From NCBI GenBank assembly GCA_031553215.1, contig JAVBLW010000015.1, positions 1 to 58,472 of the forward strand: 58,472 nt of DNA, written 5' to 3'. Below, piece by piece: positions 1 through 8,600 of this stretch (its first letter is position 1; each line of letters starts with the position of its first letter). Made by a program: the position numbers and the translations under genes. The stretch comes from JAVBLW01 sp031553215 (lineage in GTDB: Bacteria; Bacillota_I; Bacilli_A; Acholeplasmatales; Anaeroplasmataceae). Under the pieces are notes generated by a model, which was not told where the DNA came from, ran no database searches, and worked only from the letters and a program-made list of their open reading frames with translations.

Positions 1-2
1 TT

Positions 3-575
3 TTGCTTGATAAAGTAGTTGATGAAGTAAAACATAAAACATTCCTAAAGAGAAATTTCATAACAACTGGAGTAAATCAAAAATGGACTACCGATGTATC
101 AGAATTTCATATAGCTGCAGGTAAACTATACTTATCTCCAATCCTTGATATGCACAATAGAGAAATTGTTTCATATGTTATCTCAAAATCACCCAACTTT
201 AAACAAACTACAGATATGTTAGATATAGCTTTCAAAAAGCATACAAATCTAGATGGATTAATATTTCATTCAGAGCAAGGATGGCAATACCAAATGAAAC
301 AATATATTGATAAACTTAAACATAAAGGTATAAAACAAAGCATGTCTAGAAAAGGTAACTGTTATGACAATTGTGTTATGGAAAACTTCTTTGGAATTAT
401 GAAAAATGAAATGTTTTATGGAAATGAATATGACTTCGAAACACTTGAACAATTAGAACAAGCAATGGTTGAGTATATAGATTATTACAATAACAAAAGA
501 ATAATTACAAAATTAAAAGGATTAACGCCTATACAATATAGACATCAATCCTTAAATAATGTAGTATTAAATTAA
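3..575 (+). CDS. IS3-family transposase, C-terminal part (cut by window edge)
   Basis: This is the DDE integrase domain (rve) of an IS3/IS150-type OrfB; the reading frame is open to the left edge, so the N-terminus lies outside the window. The first catalytic Asp is in WTTDVSEF. The third catalytic residue is the Glu in the conserved NCYDNCVMENFFG stretch. The C-terminal YNNKR and LTPIQYR motifs are typical of the family. The position that is normally Asp in HSDQG reads HSEQG here (codon GAG), so the second catalytic Asp has become Glu and the enzyme may be inactive. A candidate right terminal repeat follows 9 nt after the stop. Family assignment is secure; activity is doubtful. Confidence 0.9.
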   Translation: MLDKVVDEVKHKTFLKRNFITTGVNQKWTTDVSEFHIAAGKLYLSPILDMHNREIVSYVISKSPNFKQTTDMLDIAFKKHTNLDGLIFHSEQGWQYQMKQYIDKLKHKGIKQSMSRKGNCYDNCVMENFFGIMKNEMFYGNEYDFETLEQLEQAMVEYIDYYNNKRIITKLKGLTPIQYRHQSLNNVVLN

Positions 576-583
576 TTTCACTT

Positions 584-605
584 AAAGTCCAACTTTAAGG
601 GTTCA
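584..605 (+). repeat. Candidate right terminal inverted repeat of the IS3-family element
   Basis: AGTCCAACTTTAAGGGTTCA lies just after the transposase stop and resembles right ends of IS150-group elements, which end in CA. The left end is outside the window, so the match between the two ends and any target duplication cannot be checked here. Confidence 0.5.
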
Positions 606-628
606 CTATAAAATGGCTTTTTTATTTT

Positions 629-657
629 AAAAAAAGACCTCTCATTGAAAAGGTCTT
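629..657 (-). terminator. Rho-independent terminator of the RHH gene
   Basis: AAGACCT (634-640) pairs with AGGTCTT (651-657). On the minus strand the stem is followed by a T-run (the A-run at 627-634 on the plus strand), so it ends transcription of the minus-strand gene at 666-884. Confidence 0.7.
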
Positions 658-665
658 AATAAATA

Positions 666-884
666 TTATTTTTCTTCTTTTATATTGGAAGTTGTAATAA
701 TCGGATTATCGGAATCTAGATTACTTAATGCGTAATCTAAGCATTGATTAACAAGATGATTAAATGATACACCAGAAGCTTCAGATAATATTTCGATTTT
801 TTCATATATTGCTTCTTGAAATCTGATAGTTCTCGTAAATGATTTTAATTTTGAATTATTGACTTCGACTTGAAACTTTTTCAT
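666..884 (-). CDS. Small ribbon-helix-helix (CopG/Arc-like) protein
   Basis: The 72-aa product starts MKKFQVEVNNSK. I chose the ATG at 884 over the upstream ATG at 899 because AGGTG sits 6 nt before it. Residues ~18-60 (SFTRTIRFQEAIYEKIEILSE, then GVSFNHLVNQCLDYAL) give a short beta strand followed by two amphipathic helices, the layout of ribbon-helix-helix DNA-binding proteins, antitoxins and plasmid/IS accessory proteins. No toxin gene is adjacent: IS debris lies on one side and the feo region, facing away, on the other. It is probably a monocistronic DNA-binding protein of unknown target. The fold is inferred from pattern only. Confidence 0.6.
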   Translation of the reverse strand: MKKFQVEVNNSKLKSFTRTIRFQEAIYEKIEILSEASGVSFNHLVNQCLDYALSNLDSDNPIITTSNIKEEK

Positions 885-986
885 TTTATCACCTAGCATA
901 ATATTACAATTTTGAAATATAAAAATCTATACACATTATTGTACACAAAAAAGAATTTTATACTTCTTTTTTAAAAATAATTATGA

Positions 987-1080
987 TATAATATATTTAC
1001 AAGATATATGTCCAAGGTATCTTGTTGAAGGATAGGGGATAAACAAAACAGCTTTTTTTACCAGCTGTTTTGTTTTTTTT
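987..1080 (+). ncRNA. Possible short RNA or leader ending in a terminator
   Basis: A TATAAT box (987-992) is followed by a hairpin AAGATA...TATCTT (~1001-1023), a purine-rich GGATAGGGGATAA stretch and a clear terminator (AAAACAGCT 1045-1053 / AGCTGTTTT 1063-1071, then T8). No convincing ORF fits. The -35 region is weak. It is either a short sRNA or the truncated leader of something lost. It does not look like the feoA leader, since feoA has its own promoter downstream. Confidence 0.35.
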
Positions 1081-1097
1081 TACTCAAATGAAAAAAG

Positions 1098-1163
1098 TTA
1101 ATTTAAGTTAATTTTTTTGTTGACACAGTGAATGTGTAATGATATAATGTTAACTGAAGTTAA
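1098..1163 (+). promoter_or_regulatory. feo promoter flanked by two matching palindromic operators
   Basis: TTGACA (1120-1125), a 17-nt spacer and TATAAT (1143-1148) form a consensus sigma-A promoter. TTAACTGAAGTTAA (1150-1163), a perfect 6-2-6 palindrome, covers the expected transcription start. A near copy, TTAATTTAAGTTAA (1098-1111), lies just upstream of the -35. Two copies of the same palindrome around an iron-uptake promoter suggest a repressor, probably an iron-responsive DtxR/IdeR- or Fur-family protein. The regulator is not in the window. Confidence 0.75.
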
Positions 1164-1180
1164 TTTAAAGGAGAGAGAAT

Positions 1181-1423
1181 ATGTCTGGTAATATACATTT
1201 GAGTGATTTAAAGAAAGGACAAAAAGCAATTGTTCTATCTATACATAATGATAACAAAGCTATAAGAAGAAGACTTTTGGATATGGGGATAACCAAAGGG
1301 GTAGAAATAGAAATAAAGAAAATTGCCCCTTTGGGTGATCCAATAGATATATCTTTAAGAGGATATGAATTATGTGTTAGAAAAATTGATATTATGAATA
1401 TAGATGTCGAGGTGATTAAATAA
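1181..1423 (+). CDS. feoA: Ferrous iron transport protein A
   Basis: The 80-aa product is a FeoA/SH3-like beta-barrel protein, the small cytosolic partner of the Fe(II) permease FeoB. It shows the usual pattern: KGQKAIVLSI near residues 12-21, RRLLDMGITKGVEIEI at ~30-45, PLGDPIDISLRGYELCVRK at ~50-68. Length is typical (75-85 aa). AAGGAG lies 7 nt before the ATG. The stop overlaps the feoB start (TAATG), so the two are translationally coupled. Expression is set by the palindrome-flanked promoter immediately upstream. Confidence 0.95.
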   Translation: MSGNIHLSDLKKGQKAIVLSIHNDNKAIRRRLLDMGITKGVEIEIKKIAPLGDPIDISLRGYELCVRKIDIMNIDVEVIK

Positions 1424-3396
1424 TGAAAATTGCATTGGTTGGTAATCAAAATAGTGGTAAAACAACATTATTTAATTTATTGACAGGGATGAATCAAAAG
1501 ATTGGGAATTGGCCAGGAGTAACTATTGAAAGAAAAAGTGGTATTATTAAAGGAACTTCTCATGAATTGATTGATTTACCTGGAATATATTCATTTAGTC
1601 CTTATACTTCGGAAGAAGAAGTTTCAAGGAAGTTTGTTTTCGAAGAAAATCCAGATTTGATAATAAATATTGTAGATGCTACTTCACTTGAAAGAAGTCT
1701 ATATTTAACGACACAATTACTAGAACTAGATACAAAGGTAATTATCGCTTTAAACATGACAGATATGCTTGAAAAGAAGGGGATATCTCTAGATGTTGAT
1801 TTATTATCAAAAGAACTTGGGGTAGAAATAGTTCAAATTTCTGCGCTTAAAAAACTTGGTATTGAAAAGTTAATTGATACAGTGGATACCCTTGATATAA
1901 AAGTAAAAAATAAAAAACAAATCTTTAATATTGAAATTGAGAAGGTTATTGATTCAATTAAGGATCAAATTAGTGTAAAACATTCAAGATTCATTGCAAT
2001 AAAGGCAATTGAAAAGGATGTAATTACATCTAAATATATAGGGAACGAATTTGATTATGATATAAAGAAGCTGGAAGATAAATTTGAAACTGATGGTGAA
2101 GAATTTATTGCTAGTGGTAGATACGACTATATAGTTAATTTAACACAAAAAGCTTCTAATAAAAAAATTAAAAAGGAAAATGTTACTGATAAATTAGATA
2201 AAGTATTTTTAAACAAATGGCTAGCTATTCCAATATTTATAGTAATTATAGCATTGATTTATGTATTAGCGGTTGGTATTGTAGGTAGTTCAACCGTTGA
2301 TATGGTAGGTGATTTAGTAGATAAATTAAGTAAAGGTGTAAACAATCTATTAGTTAATTTAAAAGCGAGTGAGTGGATAATAAGCTTAATTTGTGATGGT
2401 ATAATTGCAGGAGTTGGCGCAGTTCTTGGTTTTGTTCCACAATTAATTATATTATTTATTTGCTTGTCGTTATTGGAAACGACAGGATATATGTCAAGAA
2501 TTGCATTTATGTTAGATAAGGCATTTAAGAAGGTAGGATTAAGTGGGAAGAGTATTATTCCATTTATAGTTGGTTCTGGTTGTAGTGTTCCAGGTATTAT
2601 GGCATCTAGAGCAGTTGAAGATGATGATGAAAGAAAAATGACAATTATGCTAACTCCGTTTGTTCCTTGTTCAGCAAAACTTCCTATAATTGCATTATTT
2701 GCTGGTGCATTTTTCCCTAATTCAAAAGGATTAATTGCTGCATTATTATATATTGTTGCGATCGTTATTATTTTTATATCTGCTTTTATAATGAAAAAAT
2801 TTATATATAAAAAACAATCCACAGCTTTTATTTCTGAATTACCAGAATATAAATTGCCAAGTGTGCGATATGTCGGTCGTGATGTATTTGATAAAACGAT
2901 AGAGTTTATTAAACGTGCTGGAACAATTATCTTATTATGTTCAATAGTAATATGGTTTTTATTAAGTTTCTCTTTTAAATTTGAATATGGAGTAGATGTA
3001 GAAGATAGTATATTAGCTAGTATTGGGAAAGCAATATCATGGTTTTTCTATCCGATACTAGGACAAATGAATTGGAGAGCAAGTGTATCTGCGATTCAAG
3101 GATTAGTTGCTAAAGAACAAGTTGTATCTTCATTAGAGATTATCGCTGGATTCGCTGAAGGAGTTTCAGAAACGGATCCTACTGCAATATTTAATGCGGC
3201 ATATAATTTCACAAAATTTGGTGCATTTGCATTTATGCTATTTAATTTGTTTAGTGCTCCTTGTTTTGGAGCCATTGGAGCCATGAAACGCGAGCTTGGA
3301 AGTAAAAAACGTATGTTTATTGCGGTATTATTTCAAACAGGTTTAGCATATGTTCTCGCAAGTATTATAGGTATAATAGGAATTTTAGTATCATGA
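1423..3396 (+). CDS. feoB: Ferrous iron transporter FeoB
   Basis: The 657-aa membrane Fe(II) permease has an N-terminal G domain. G1 is GNQNSGKTT (residues 7-15), the switch region includes NWPGVTIERK, G3 is DLPG and G4 is NMTD. A helical spacer follows, then a membrane part from ~residue 265 with two gate regions: PFIVGSGCSVPGIMASR with TPFVPCSAKLP, and LVAKEQVVSSLE with FSAPCFGAIGAMKRELG. Cys residues in both gates match the metal path of the family. It overlaps feoA upstream and a small Cys-rich membrane protein downstream, giving a classic three-gene feo operon for anaerobic iron uptake. The length is slightly short but complete. Confidence 0.97.
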   Translation: MKIALVGNQNSGKTTLFNLLTGMNQKIGNWPGVTIERKSGIIKGTSHELIDLPGIYSFSPYTSEEEVSRKFVFEENPDLIINIVDATSLERSLYLTTQLLELDTKVIIALNMTDMLEKKGISLDVDLLSKELGVEIVQISALKKLGIEKLIDTVDTLDIKVKNKKQIFNIEIEKVIDSIKDQISVKHSRFIAIKAIEKDVITSKYIGNEFDYDIKKLEDKFETDGEEFIASGRYDYIVNLTQKASNKKIKKENVTDKLDKVFLNKWLAIPIFIVIIALIYVLAVGIVGSSTVDMVGDLVDKLSKGVNNLLVNLKASEWIISLICDGIIAGVGAVLGFVPQLIILFICLSLLETTGYMSRIAFMLDKAFKKVGLSGKSIIPFIVGSGCSVPGIMASRAVEDDDERKMTIMLTPFVPCSAKLPIIALFAGAFFPNSKGLIAALLYIVAIVIIFISAFIMKKFIYKKQSTAFISELPEYKLPSVRYVGRDVFDKTIEFIKRAGTIILLCSIVIWFLLSFSFKFEYGVDVEDSILASIGKAISWFFYPILGQMNWRASVSAIQGLVAKEQVVSSLEIIAGFAEGVSETDPTAIFNAAYNFTKFGAFAFMLFNLFSAPCFGAIGAMKRELGSKKRMFIAVLFQTGLAYVLASIIGIIGILVS

Positions 3397-3572
3397 AACT
3401 GATAGATTTGATTTTAATTATTTTTTTATTAGCATTGATATCATGGCTTATATATTACATATTTTTTAATAAGAAGAAATCGCATTGTGGCGGATGTACC
3501 AAGTGCAAAGCATTTAGTAAGGAAAAATTAAGAAAAGAACTTAAAAAAGAATGTAAATCAAAAAAAGTATAG
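3393..3572 (+). CDS. FeoB-associated Cys-rich membrane protein
   Basis: The 59-aa product begins MKLIDLILIIFLLALISWL, a single transmembrane helix of ~22 residues. A cytosolic CGGCTKC cluster follows, then a Lys/Glu-rich tail with one more Cys. This is the pattern of the small FeoB-associated Cys-rich proteins encoded after feoB in many Firmicutes. The start codon overlaps the feoB stop (ATGA), so it is translationally coupled. The Cys cluster may bind iron or sense redox state; that role is inferred. A terminator directly follows. Confidence 0.85.
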   Translation: MKLIDLILIIFLLALISWLIYYIFFNKKKSHCGGCTKCKAFSKEKLRKELKKECKSKKV

Positions 3573-3592
3573 AGTATAGTCTATACTTTTTT
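3561..3592 (+). terminator. Terminator of the feo operon
   Basis: AAAAGTATAG and CTATACTTTT form a hairpin followed by T-rich sequence. The upstream arm overlaps the stop codon of the small Cys-rich gene. Confidence 0.8.
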
Positions 3593-3636
3593 ATTTATCA
3601 CAAATATATTAAATGTGATGTAGGGAGAGGAGTATA

Positions 3637-4404
3637 ATGGGGTTTTTTACCATTTCAATATTAGGATTAGTTTTTATATTTCTTATGACTATGATAGGAT
3701 ATATATTTGCATTATTAATGAAAAGCAATAGCAATGAGAAATATAAAAAATTTATATTAGGTTTTGCATCAGGAGTCATGATAGCAGCATCTATATGGTC
3801 ACTTATTATTCCTGCAATTGAAAAAAGTGAAAAATATAAAAATTTTAAAGTTATTCCGGTAGGAATTGGTTTTTTTCTTGGTTGTGCATTTATATATATT
3901 TTAGATTTAATAGTTAAGAGTCGAATGAATAGTAAAGAAAACAATAAGGAAAAAAGAATCATAAAATTATTTACGGCCATTACATTGCATAATATACCAG
4001 AAGGAATGGCGGTAGGATTGTGTTTTGGATTAGCCATTATATACAAGGAACATATATATTTAGTTTCAGGAATGCTTTTATCTTTAGGAATTGGTATTCA
4101 AAATATTCCAGAGGGAATGGCGCTATCTCTTGCAATAAAGGAAGAGGTCGGAAAGAAGAAAACCACATTATTATTGAGCTTTATTAGCGCAGTAGTAGAA
4201 CCTGTCTTTGGATTTGTTGCATTAATATTTGCAGTACAATTGTCAAGTATTATGCCATATGCTTTATCATTCGCCGCTGGCACTATGATGTATGTTGTGG
4301 TAGATGAATTAATTCCTGAATCTAAATCTGATGATAATTCTTTTGGTACTTGGGGAATAATGGTAGGATTTATAATAATGATGGTTTTAGATATTGTTGT
4401 GTAA
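3637..4404 (+). CDS. ZIP-family divalent metal transporter
   Basis: The 255-aa integral membrane protein has about eight hydrophobic helices. The two ZIP signature helices carry the metal-binding residues: LHNIPEGMAVG (~residues 118-128) and IQNIPEGMALSLA (~154-166). The first His of the second motif is Gln here, which may alter metal choice. SFAAGTMMYVVVDELIPES near the C-terminus is also typical. It imports Zn, Fe or Mn into the cytosol. GGAGAGGAG precedes the ATG. It sits after the feo operon but behind its own leader. The substrate is not determined by sequence. Confidence 0.9.
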   Translation: MGFFTISILGLVFIFLMTMIGYIFALLMKSNSNEKYKKFILGFASGVMIAASIWSLIIPAIEKSEKYKNFKVIPVGIGFFLGCAFIYILDLIVKSRMNSKENNKEKRIIKLFTAITLHNIPEGMAVGLCFGLAIIYKEHIYLVSGMLLSLGIGIQNIPEGMALSLAIKEEVGKKKTTLLLSFISAVVEPVFGFVALIFAVQLSSIMPYALSFAAGTMMYVVVDELIPESKSDDNSFGTWGIMVGFIIMMVLDIVV

Positions 4405-4451
4405 ACGTTTTCAAAAAAAGTATTGACAAACATAAAGAACTAGTATATACT
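4400..4451 (+). promoter_or_regulatory. Strong promoter with a perfect upstream cre (CcpA) site
   Basis: TGTAAACGTTTTCA (4400-4413) matches the cre consensus TGWAANCGNTNWCA at every position and overlaps the ZIP stop codon. Ten bases later come TTGACA (4423-4428), a 17-nt spacer and TATACT (4446-4451). A cre site upstream of the -35 is the arrangement seen where CcpA activates (as at ackA in Bacillus). The transcript would start near 4458. Confidence 0.8.
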
Positions 4452-4457
4452 AAAGAT

Positions 4458-4640
4458 ACAAAGGAAGAGTGAAAACAATTCCGAAGCCAAAATAAAGGCT
4501 GGGTGAATCCACGAAAGTGGTGGATGAATGGATCTATATGATACTAGTAAATATAGGGAGTTCGGGCGATGATGGTTAGTGTTAAAGCCATTCTAGTATA
4601 AAAACACAGAAAAGAGAATGAAAAGCATTCTCTTTTCTTT
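4458..4640 (+). ncRNA. Structured ~185-nt RNA (unidentified; riboswitch-like or raiA-like)
   Basis: It is bounded by a consensus promoter and a terminator. Pairings visible by eye: CCGAA (4481-4485) with TTCGG (4561-4565) closes a multi-branch junction. Inside are GCC (4486-4488)/GGC (4497-4499), CCAC-GAAA-GTGG (4509-4520) and CTATAT (4534-4539)/ATATAG (4551-4556). The loop of the last hairpin, ATACTAG (4541-4547), is fully complementary to CTAGTAT (4593-4599), giving a 7-bp pseudoknot. It encodes no protein. GGGTGAATCC recalls the c-di-AMP (ydaO) riboswitch, but the rest does not fit from memory. A raiA-type structured RNA is another candidate. The RNA class is not settled; its existence is well supported. 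Confidence 0.7.
4611..4640 (+). terminator. Terminator ending the structured RNA
   Basis: AGAGAATG (4613-4620) pairs with CATTCTCT (4626-4633) across AAAAG, followed by TTTCTTTT. If the RNA is a riboswitch this would be the regulated terminator for the gene at 4707; otherwise it is the 3' end of a free sRNA. Confidence 0.85.
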
Positions 4641-4706
4641 TGTAAAAATTAAATAAGTCTTTTATTTAATTGAAAAAATGATATAATTTTACTATAGGTG
4701 ATAAAA

Positions 4707-5519
4707 ATGAATTATGAAAAAGAAATATTGGAATTATTATTAAATCCAGCAAAAATAAATAGACTTAGTAGATATGAAAAAACATTTGAATATAATGTGG
4801 CTCCCTTTGTTAGAGAGGTAATGACGAATGACAAAACGTATTTTATTGAGACAGCAGCATATTTATTAGGTAAGGCCGTAGAAATAGCTATATTAGAAAA
4901 AATTAGACCTGAAATCACGCGAGTATGGTTATCTTATGATGAAATAAGTGAATATATAGTCACAAATTTACCAGACCATTTACATGAGCTAGTATTGGAA
5001 ATGATGGATGGATGTGAAAATGCTGTAGAGGCATTTATGTTAAATGAAACATATGATGTTGCAAAATTATTAATGGATGTACAATTTATAGGTGAATCAT
5101 TGACGAAAAAGTATAAGTTATATGATGTATTAGTACCTGGATTTACTAATAAAGAAATTGCAACACCACAAGAAATATATAGTTTTGCCAGTAATTTTAT
5201 TATGACACATTTTGGGAATTTAGGTTATAAATGCATAGATTTTAATCCCAATATGAATGGTGTAGTTAGTTATGTTTTAGAAAAAGATGGTCAAACTTTT
5301 TATGTTTTAACTAATGTTCAAGTTGATCCAAAAGAAGCAAAATTTCAAAGATATAAAATGCATGCTATAAAGAAAGCGGCCGAAGAAAATAATGCGAAGC
5401 CTTTATTGTTAGGTGTACAAATAAAATCTAAAGATGAAAGGGTTAGTTCTGCAAATGTAGCGGTTAATCGTGGTGAATATTTTATTAGAACTACAGAAAT
5501 GATTGAAATAGTAAAGTAG
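4707..5519 (+). CDS. Hypothetical protein of unrecognised family
   Basis: The 270-aa soluble protein is not one I recognise. The start MNYEKEILELLL is chosen because AGGTG lies 8 nt upstream of the ATG at 4707 (a GTG at 4698 is less likely). The N-terminal ~160 residues are helical and acidic. The C-terminal ~110 residues alternate strands and helices (GVVSYVLEKDGQTFYVLTNVQVDPKEAKFQ, then HAIKKAAEENNAKPLLLGVQIKS), which could be a small alpha/beta fold, perhaps nuclease-like; that is only an impression. There is no signal peptide or membrane segment. It lies ~65 nt after the structured RNA and could be its regulated gene. A strong terminator follows. Confidence 0.7.
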   Translation: MNYEKEILELLLNPAKINRLSRYEKTFEYNVAPFVREVMTNDKTYFIETAAYLLGKAVEIAILEKIRPEITRVWLSYDEISEYIVTNLPDHLHELVLEMMDGCENAVEAFMLNETYDVAKLLMDVQFIGESLTKKYKLYDVLVPGFTNKEIATPQEIYSFASNFIMTHFGNLGYKCIDFNPNMNGVVSYVLEKDGQTFYVLTNVQVDPKEAKFQRYKMHAIKKAAEENNAKPLLLGVQIKSKDERVSSANVAVNRGEYFIRTTEMIEIVK

Positions 5520-5560
5520 TAAGGCACCCAAATCTTAAAATTAAAACTATAAATAAAGAG

Positions 5561-5593
5561 TTATTTTCCTATATTTCGGAAAATAATTTTTTT
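5561..5593 (+). terminator. Terminator of the 4707 gene
   Basis: TTATTTTCC (5561-5569) pairs with GGAAAATAA (5578-5586), followed by T7. Confidence 0.85.
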
Positions 5594-5616
5594 ATTTAAA
5601 AGGTTAAAAAGAAAAG

Positions 5617-5648
5617 GACTCCAAAGATAAACTTTGAAGTCTTTTTTT
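5617..5648. terminator. Bidirectional terminator between converging genes
   Basis: GACTCCAAAG (5617-5626) and CTTTGAAGTC (5632-5641) form a 10-bp stem. T7 follows on the plus strand and a CTTTTCTTTTT run on the minus strand, so it can serve both the 4707 gene and the giant lipoprotein gene. Confidence 0.8.
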
Positions 5649-5668
5649 AGTTTAATATAATTGAATTA

Positions 5669-8600
5669 TTATTGGAAACATCTAAGTTTTAATACGATAC
5701 GAGAAGTAGTGTCTAATACCCAAACATTTTCCATATCAAATCCAAGTTCTTGCCAACCAGCATTAACTTTGAATTCAGAAACAAATCTAGCTTCACCGTT
5801 ATATACTGGACGTACAACAACATCATCAGGATCAACCGGCTCATCATCTGGTTTTGGATCAGGAACTAATCCATATACGTTTTCACAGATGATTGCATCA
5901 TTCATTACATAGTAGAAGTCAGGAGCAACACCAAGTTTTACACACATTTGTGTACTTAGGATAGATCCACCACTTGAACCATTTAAGCTTTCTGGGAATG
6001 AAACACAATTTGTAATAATTAAATCACCAGATTGTCTACCAGCAATGATACCACCAATATATGAGTTTGAATTTTGAATAGAACCAGCGAAGAAGCAACG
6101 GTTGATTGTTACTGTTGAATTATCCCATCTAGGATCAATACGACCAACAATACCACCAGCGAATTGATTGTTTGCAACAATCCAAGTAGCTACATAGCAA
6201 TCTTCAACAATTAGAGTATTAGGAGAATTATATTGAGCATGTGCGATGACACCTCCAACATATTTTCCACCTTCATTTGTATTATATTGTGACATTATTT
6301 GATAATTTCTATTTAACATATCACTAGTTACAGAAACTTTTGAAATAGTTAAGACACCATTTCCAACATCTCCATTACCACTATATTGACCAACAACACC
6401 AGCAGTACGTTCAGCACCATTTACGAAACAGTTATGAACACTGATGTTCGTAATAGTAGTAGTACCTTTTACTAATCCTACTAAAGCGGCAACTTTTCCT
6501 GTAGGACTTGCATTACCAGTAACGGCATCAGCTTTAATATTTTCTAATGCAAGATTTTTAATGATTGCATTATCGGCTTTGAAGAATAATCCTCCTCCAC
6601 CTTCTTTTGCAGCATAAATATTAATATTTAAATTAGAAACTTTATGGAATTTACCATCAAAATATCCTTGGAAAGTAACACCATCAGTATCATTTTGAAC
6701 CCATGTTGCACCATTCATATCAATATCAGCAGTTAATTTGTATGCTTTCTTGCTATTACCAGCTACCATTAGGGCATTATATAATGCTTGTGGTGTAGCA
6801 ATACTTTCAGTAGGTTCTACATTGCTTAGAAGATAAACTTTACCTAATCCATTTTCAGGATGATCTACAACAATATATACTTGAACACTAGTGTCTTGTG
6901 TATAATTAGAATTTAATGATAATGTAGTACTGAAAGTTAATTGAGTAACAGGAACACATTTAATTTCTGACACTAAACCTGTGAAAGATGTTTTATTTGT
7001 ATAAGCATCTTTGATAGTTTGAGCAGTAGGGGCATTAGTTGTGTTATCTACGGCAACGATATACATAGTTCCAGTATTATAAGTAACTGTAGTAGTTAAT
7101 TCGATTTGATCATCAATAATAAATCCTAAACGAGATTTTGCACTAGTTACTTCAATTGCATCTTCGCTATCACGTACAGTAATAGTAGAAGTAGCAGTCT
7201 TATATTCATTATCTCCAGCTATTTGGAATTTATATGATACTACATAAGTACCAACTTCCTTACCGACAGTATCAACCGTAGTAGTTTCACCACTTAAATT
7301 TGTATATGTAATAGTTATTGTTGAATTATAATCAGTACCATTAGTAAGAACTAAAGAAGTAGTAGTGTAATCAAATACTTTATAATCTAAATAATTAGGA
7401 GTATCTTCAGTGTTTAATACTGTATAATCTTTGATTCCAGATATACTACCAAGACGTGGATCAAATTTTTTGATTGTAACAGTGAAACTCTTTTGTAAAG
7501 TTTTACCTTCTAAAGTTAAAGTGGCAGTAAGTGTAACAGTTGTATCAGCAGAAATCTTTTGTGCAAGTCTGGCATAAGTTTTTACACCAGATGCATCAAT
7601 TGTAACAAGACTATTATTAGAAGTCCATGTAACAGTTGCTCCAGAAACATTTTTTGGTAAATAAATATCAGTATAGATAGCAGAGCTAATTACAGATAAA
7701 TTTAATTGGTCACGACATTCACGAATACGTACATCAATTGCAGTTTCATTTGCCACGGCAGTTGATAAAGTTTCGTGTTTATATCCGCTCTTAGAATCTT
7801 TTGATAAATCAGCACCAATATTAGTATCAACTTTTGTAGTATCTAATAGAGCAGTGTTAATTTTCCATTGATTTCCTAAATTGAAAGAACCATCTTCATT
7901 TCTAACATTTGCATGAAGATTATATCCCATTTCAAGGAAAGACGATAAATCTCCACTTGCCATGAATACACCTTCTGAATTATAAGAATATGGTTGAACA
8001 TATTTTGAAGAAGTAAATGAAGTGTCATTTTGTAACATTACTGGACCACTAATAGAATAGTAATTTTTATTGTAATACATGATAGAATTTGAGATACTTC
8101 CATTAAATTCATCAGTTTTACGAGTATTACTTGAACCAAATCCGTCTTTATATTGATCGTCATAATAAGATAATAAGTTTGCATAATAATTTCTATTTTG
8201 CTTTAATCCATCACGGTTTATATTGAAGTTATCATATTCTTTAACGGCTTCATTTCCCTTTTGACCATTATTATATGAAGTACAATTAGTGATAGAAATT
8301 ATACCTGGATTAGAGTTGTCAGTGAATCCCATAGTATAATTGTAAGCAGCAATACAGTTGTCTACAATTACTTGACCTGGAACACCAGAACCACCTAATT
8401 TAAATCCATTACCATCAGCTCCTGATGGTGGAGTATAGAAAGTACCATCATCTCTTCTAGTACATCCATTTTCATATGAAATACAGTTAAGGATTTTTAC
8501 AACTCCAATTTCTCCAGAGTCAACTTTAGCATATAAATCCCAACCATCATCAATATTCCAATATGAAAGGCATCCATCAAATATATTATTTTCACCAACA

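Noticed and set aside
2259..2822. 187-aa minus-strand ORF inside feoB
   Set aside because: Antisense shadow of a strongly conserved membrane region; no start signals and an implausible composition.
4497..4530. GGGTG...GG stretch resembling a T-box antiterminator
   Set aside because: The T-box core GGGTGGNACCGCG and stem I features are absent.
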